NCBI RefSeq assembly: GCF_005503145.1 | Contig: NZ_SCNV01000003.1 | Location: 62,001 to 126,000 of the forward strand | DNA length: 64,000 bases | From: Burkholderia sp. 4M9327F10 | GTDB taxonomy: Bacteria; Pseudomonadota; Gammaproteobacteria; Burkholderiales; Burkholderiaceae | Reading direction: 5' to 3' | In this document: positions 61,874 to 64,000 of the stretch, piece by piece | How positions within the stretch are numbered: position 1 is the stretch's first letter | Layout of the letters: each line of letters opens with the position of its first letter | Notes under the pieces: model-generated | What the model was told of the DNA's origin: nothing | Seen by the model: only the letters and a program-made list of their open reading frames with translations | The model's database searches: none | Program-made: the position numbers and the translations under genes

Positions 61874-63442
61874 ATGAATCCATCCGCTTCCACGGCTCGC
61901 CTCGCGCCCGAGCGAGACCGCACGAGCGATGCCGCGCTCGTCTCCGGCACCGGCCGCGCCGCGTTGCTTAAGCTCGACAATATCTCCAAGGTATTCGGCG
62001 GCGTCAAAGCATTGCAGGCGGTGAAGTTCGAAGTCATGCCAGGAGAGGTGCTATGCCTCGCCGGCGAAAACGGCTGCGGCAAGAGCACCCTTATCAAGGT
62101 CATCAGCGGCGTCTATCAGCCGGAGCCGGACGCCGTGATGCTGATGGATGGCCAGTCGATCGAAGGGCTGGACCCGGCGAAGGCGCGGGAACTCGGCATT
62201 CAGGTGATCTGGCAAGACCTCGCGCTGTTTCCCGAGATGACGGTGGCGGAGAATATCGCCTTCGAGCAGAACCTGGGCCCGCGTCCGCGGCTCGTCAACT
62301 ACCGCCAGATGAAAATTGCGGCGCGGCGCATCCTTGAGCGGCTGGGCGTGGATATAGACCTCAATCGGTCCGTGCGCTCGCTGTCGATTGCCCAGCGCCA
62401 GGTGGTGGCGATTGCCCGCGCACTGGTGGCCGAGGCACGCCTCGTATTCATGGATGAGCCGACGGCGTCGCTCAGTCACGCCGAGACGGAAGCACTCCTG
62501 AAGATTGTCCGCCGCCTCTCGGCGGACGGAATTGCCGTCGTCTTCGTCAGCCACCGGCTTGCGGAGGTGCTCGACGTTTGTACGCGCGTGACGGTGCTGC
62601 GCGATGGGCAGTTCGTCGGCACTTTCCCGACCGCCGGCATGACGCAAACGCGCCTCACGGAGCTCATGACCGGGCGCACCTTCGACTATGCGGTGCGCAC
62701 GACGGATCTGTCGGCTGCGCCCGTCGTGCTGCAAGTCGAAGGGCTGTCGCGACGCGGTGAATATGACTCGCTGTCGTTCAGCGTAAAGCGAGGTGAGATT
62801 CTTGGCGTAACCGGCCGGCTGGGCGCAGGGCGCACGGAGCTTGCGCTGTCGCTGTTCGGAATGACGCGGCCGGATGCGGGCGTCATCACGCTCGATGGCA
62901 AGCCGTTGTCACTGCGCGGCAACCGCGACGCGATCCGGGCCGGCATTGCCTATGTGTCCGAGGATCGTCTTCAGCTCGGGCTGGTGCAGCAACAATCCAT
63001 TGGCGACAACACCGTGGCTGCGGTACTGGACGACCTGCTGGACGCCGCCCATCTGATCGCACCGGGCAAACGGGACGATCTGATTCGCGGCTGGATCGGG
63101 AAACTCGCGGTCAAGATCGGCACGCCCGACGATGCGGTGTCGACACTCTCCGGCGGCAACCAGCAGCGCATTGTGCTCGCCAAGTGGCTCGCAACCAACC
63201 CGAAGCTGCTGATTCTCGACTCGCCTACGGTAGGGGTGGACGTGGGCGCCCGCGCGGGCATCTTCGCGATCATCCACACACTCGCCGAACAAGGCATGGC
63301 CATCCTGCTGATCTCCGACGAGATCCCAGAGGTCTATTTCAACGCCGACCGTATCCTGCATATGCGCAACGGCCGCTTCGTGGCGCAATACGTGCCGGGC
63401 GCTACAACCATCGAGCAGATTGAGCGAGACATCCATGCCTGA
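61874..63442 (+). CDS. Sugar ABC transporter ATP-binding protein (RbsA/MglA type, two NBDs)
   Basis: 522 residues from ATG 61874 with GGAG 7 bases before it. The first nucleotide-binding domain is complete: Walker A GENGCGKSTL, Walker B LVFMDEPTASLS, with the variant signature LSIAQRQ. The second has a degenerate Walker A (GRLGAGRTEL), as normal in RbsA/MglA/XylG, but a canonical LSGGNQQ signature and LLILDSPTVGVD. It powers sugar import with the binding protein and the following permease. The stop overlaps the permease start by 8 bases. Confidence 0.94.
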   Translation: MNPSASTARLAPERDRTSDAALVSGTGRAALLKLDNISKVFGGVKALQAVKFEVMPGEVLCLAGENGCGKSTLIKVISGVYQPEPDAVMLMDGQSIEGLDPAKARELGIQVIWQDLALFPEMTVAENIAFEQNLGPRPRLVNYRQMKIAARRILERLGVDIDLNRSVRSLSIAQRQVVAIARALVAEARLVFMDEPTASLSHAETEALLKIVRRLSADGIAVVFVSHRLAEVLDVCTRVTVLRDGQFVGTFPTAGMTQTRLTELMTGRTFDYAVRTTDLSAAPVVLQVEGLSRRGEYDSLSFSVKRGEILGVTGRLGAGRTELALSLFGMTRPDAGVITLDGKPLSLRGNRDAIRAGIAYVSEDRLQLGLVQQQSIGDNTVAAVLDDLLDAAHLIAPGKRDDLIRGWIGKLAVKIGTPDDAVSTLSGGNQQRIVLAKWLATNPKLLILDSPTVGVDVGARAGIFAIIHTLAEQGMAILLISDEIPEVYFNADRILHMRNGRFVAQYVPGATTIEQIERDIHA

Positions 63443-64000
63443 CTTGCGCAAATGGGGAATCGGTACGACCGAGGCCTTGCTGATTCTCGTCATCGCCGTG
63501 ATGGTGATCGGCCTCAGCGTGTCGACTTCCACCTTCCTGACTCTGCCCAACCTGTTCGACCTGCTCAACCAGAGCGCGGTGAACATCATCTTCGCAGTCG
63601 GATTGCTGGTGGTGCTGATCGCGGGTGGGATCGACATCTCGTTTGCGGTTGGCGCATCGGTGGTTCAGTACCTGACTGCGCTGACGGTCATGCACCTTGG
63701 CGGCGGCAACTGGGTGATCGGCTTTATCGCAGCCGCTGGCTTCGGCTTTCTGCTCGGGGCCATCAACGCCACCTTCATTTACCGCTTCCGGATCGTCTCG
63801 ATTGTAGTAACCATCGCTACCTTCAACATATTTTTCGGCGGCCTGATGTTCCTCACGGGCGGGGTGTCGATCTACGATCTGCCTGACTGGTGGATGAACC
63901 GGGTCTCTCTTATACAGGTGAAGACCGCCAGCGGTGTCGCCGATCTCGCGCTGCCGGTTGCAGTGATGGCCGTCATGGTCCTCGCCACGTGGTTTTTGCT
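63435..64000 (+). CDS. Sugar ABC transporter permease, 3' end outside window
   Basis: At least 188 residues of an RbsC-type permease, MPDLRKWGIGTTEALLILVIAV..., starting inside the last codons of the ATPase gene and still open at the window end. Hydrophobic helices alternate with short loops; the family segment NIIFAVGLLVVLIAGGIDISFAVGASVVQYLTAL (about 50-85) is typical of ribose/xylose-type permeases. It completes the importer; a second permease may follow outside the window. Confidence 0.92.
   Translation, partial: MPDLRKWGIGTTEALLILVIAVMVIGLSVSTSTFLTLPNLFDLLNQSAVNIIFAVGLLVVLIAGGIDISFAVGASVVQYLTALTVMHLGGGNWVIGFIAAAGFGFLLGAINATFIYRFRIVSIVVTIATFNIFFGGLMFLTGGVSIYDLPDWWMNRVSLIQVKTASGVADLALPVAVMAVMVLATWFL

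Overview
The window looks like an accessory-rich stretch of a Burkholderiales chromosome or megaplasmid, most likely Paraburkholderia or Burkholderia. This is inferred from the high G+C content, dense LysR/MarR/MerR regulation with divergent target genes, a DUF4148 protein, NodT-type outer-membrane lipoproteins and several efflux systems. I saw no rRNA, tRNA, CRISPR array, intact insertion sequence or prophage. About 60 genes can be supported, mostly in small divergent regulator/target pairs.

Layout. 1-3964: three same-strand genes of unrecognised family (a truncated protein with a glycine-zipper hydrophobic segment, a protein with a gluzincin-like HEXXH...EGLA pattern, and a small overlapping partner). 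They read as lower in G+C and more foreign than the rest, and are the best candidate for an undescribed system. 3971-5644: fatty-acid desaturase and divergent MarR with a clear operator. 5648-8319: amidase and CDP-diacylglycerol pyrophosphatase, translationally coupled, and a small gene. 8637-11543: FMN reductase, a candidate small RNA ending in a strong terminator, small conserved genes and an orphan transposase-like HTH protein. 12217-15780: envelope operon (DUF2092 protein, Gly/His/Asp-rich protein, an unusual cytosolic-domain/beta-barrel fusion, small secreted protein). 15846-24045: AraC, SDR/LysR pair, hydrolase/MerR pair, M48-like soluble protease, FAD oxidoreductase, small membrane proteins and a GNAT acetyltransferase.

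24133-29047: MarR repressor with an EmrA-EmrB-OMF efflux operon whose emrB-like gene carries an in-frame TAG. 29011-39492: FAD monooxygenase, aldo/keto reductase, SnoaL-like protein, proline dehydrogenase, Asp/Asn hydroxylase, a D-2-hydroxyacid dehydrogenase with a fused C-terminal domain plus LysR, an OYE-type oxidoreductase with MerR and a textbook 19-bp-spacer promoter, and two small envelope proteins. 39958-46848: SYLF lipoprotein, then a four-gene operon (ABM monooxygenase, DHA2 pump, HlyD adaptor, OMF) divergent from a LysR gene.

46809-50638: Mug glycosylase, an FtrA-like AraC regulator facing a truncated paralogue, ArsR-like protein and two small secreted proteins. 50655-58989: histidine kinase and response regulator divergent from an RND pump-adaptor-OMF operon, with a 4 x 14-bp tandem repeat and a CopR-like box between them. 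59207-64000: small membrane protein, LacI repressor, twin identical operators and a ribose-type ABC importer whose permease runs off the window. Overall the region is about xenobiotic handling: three tripartite efflux systems from three different inner-membrane/operon designs sit within about 34 kb beside several redox enzymes.
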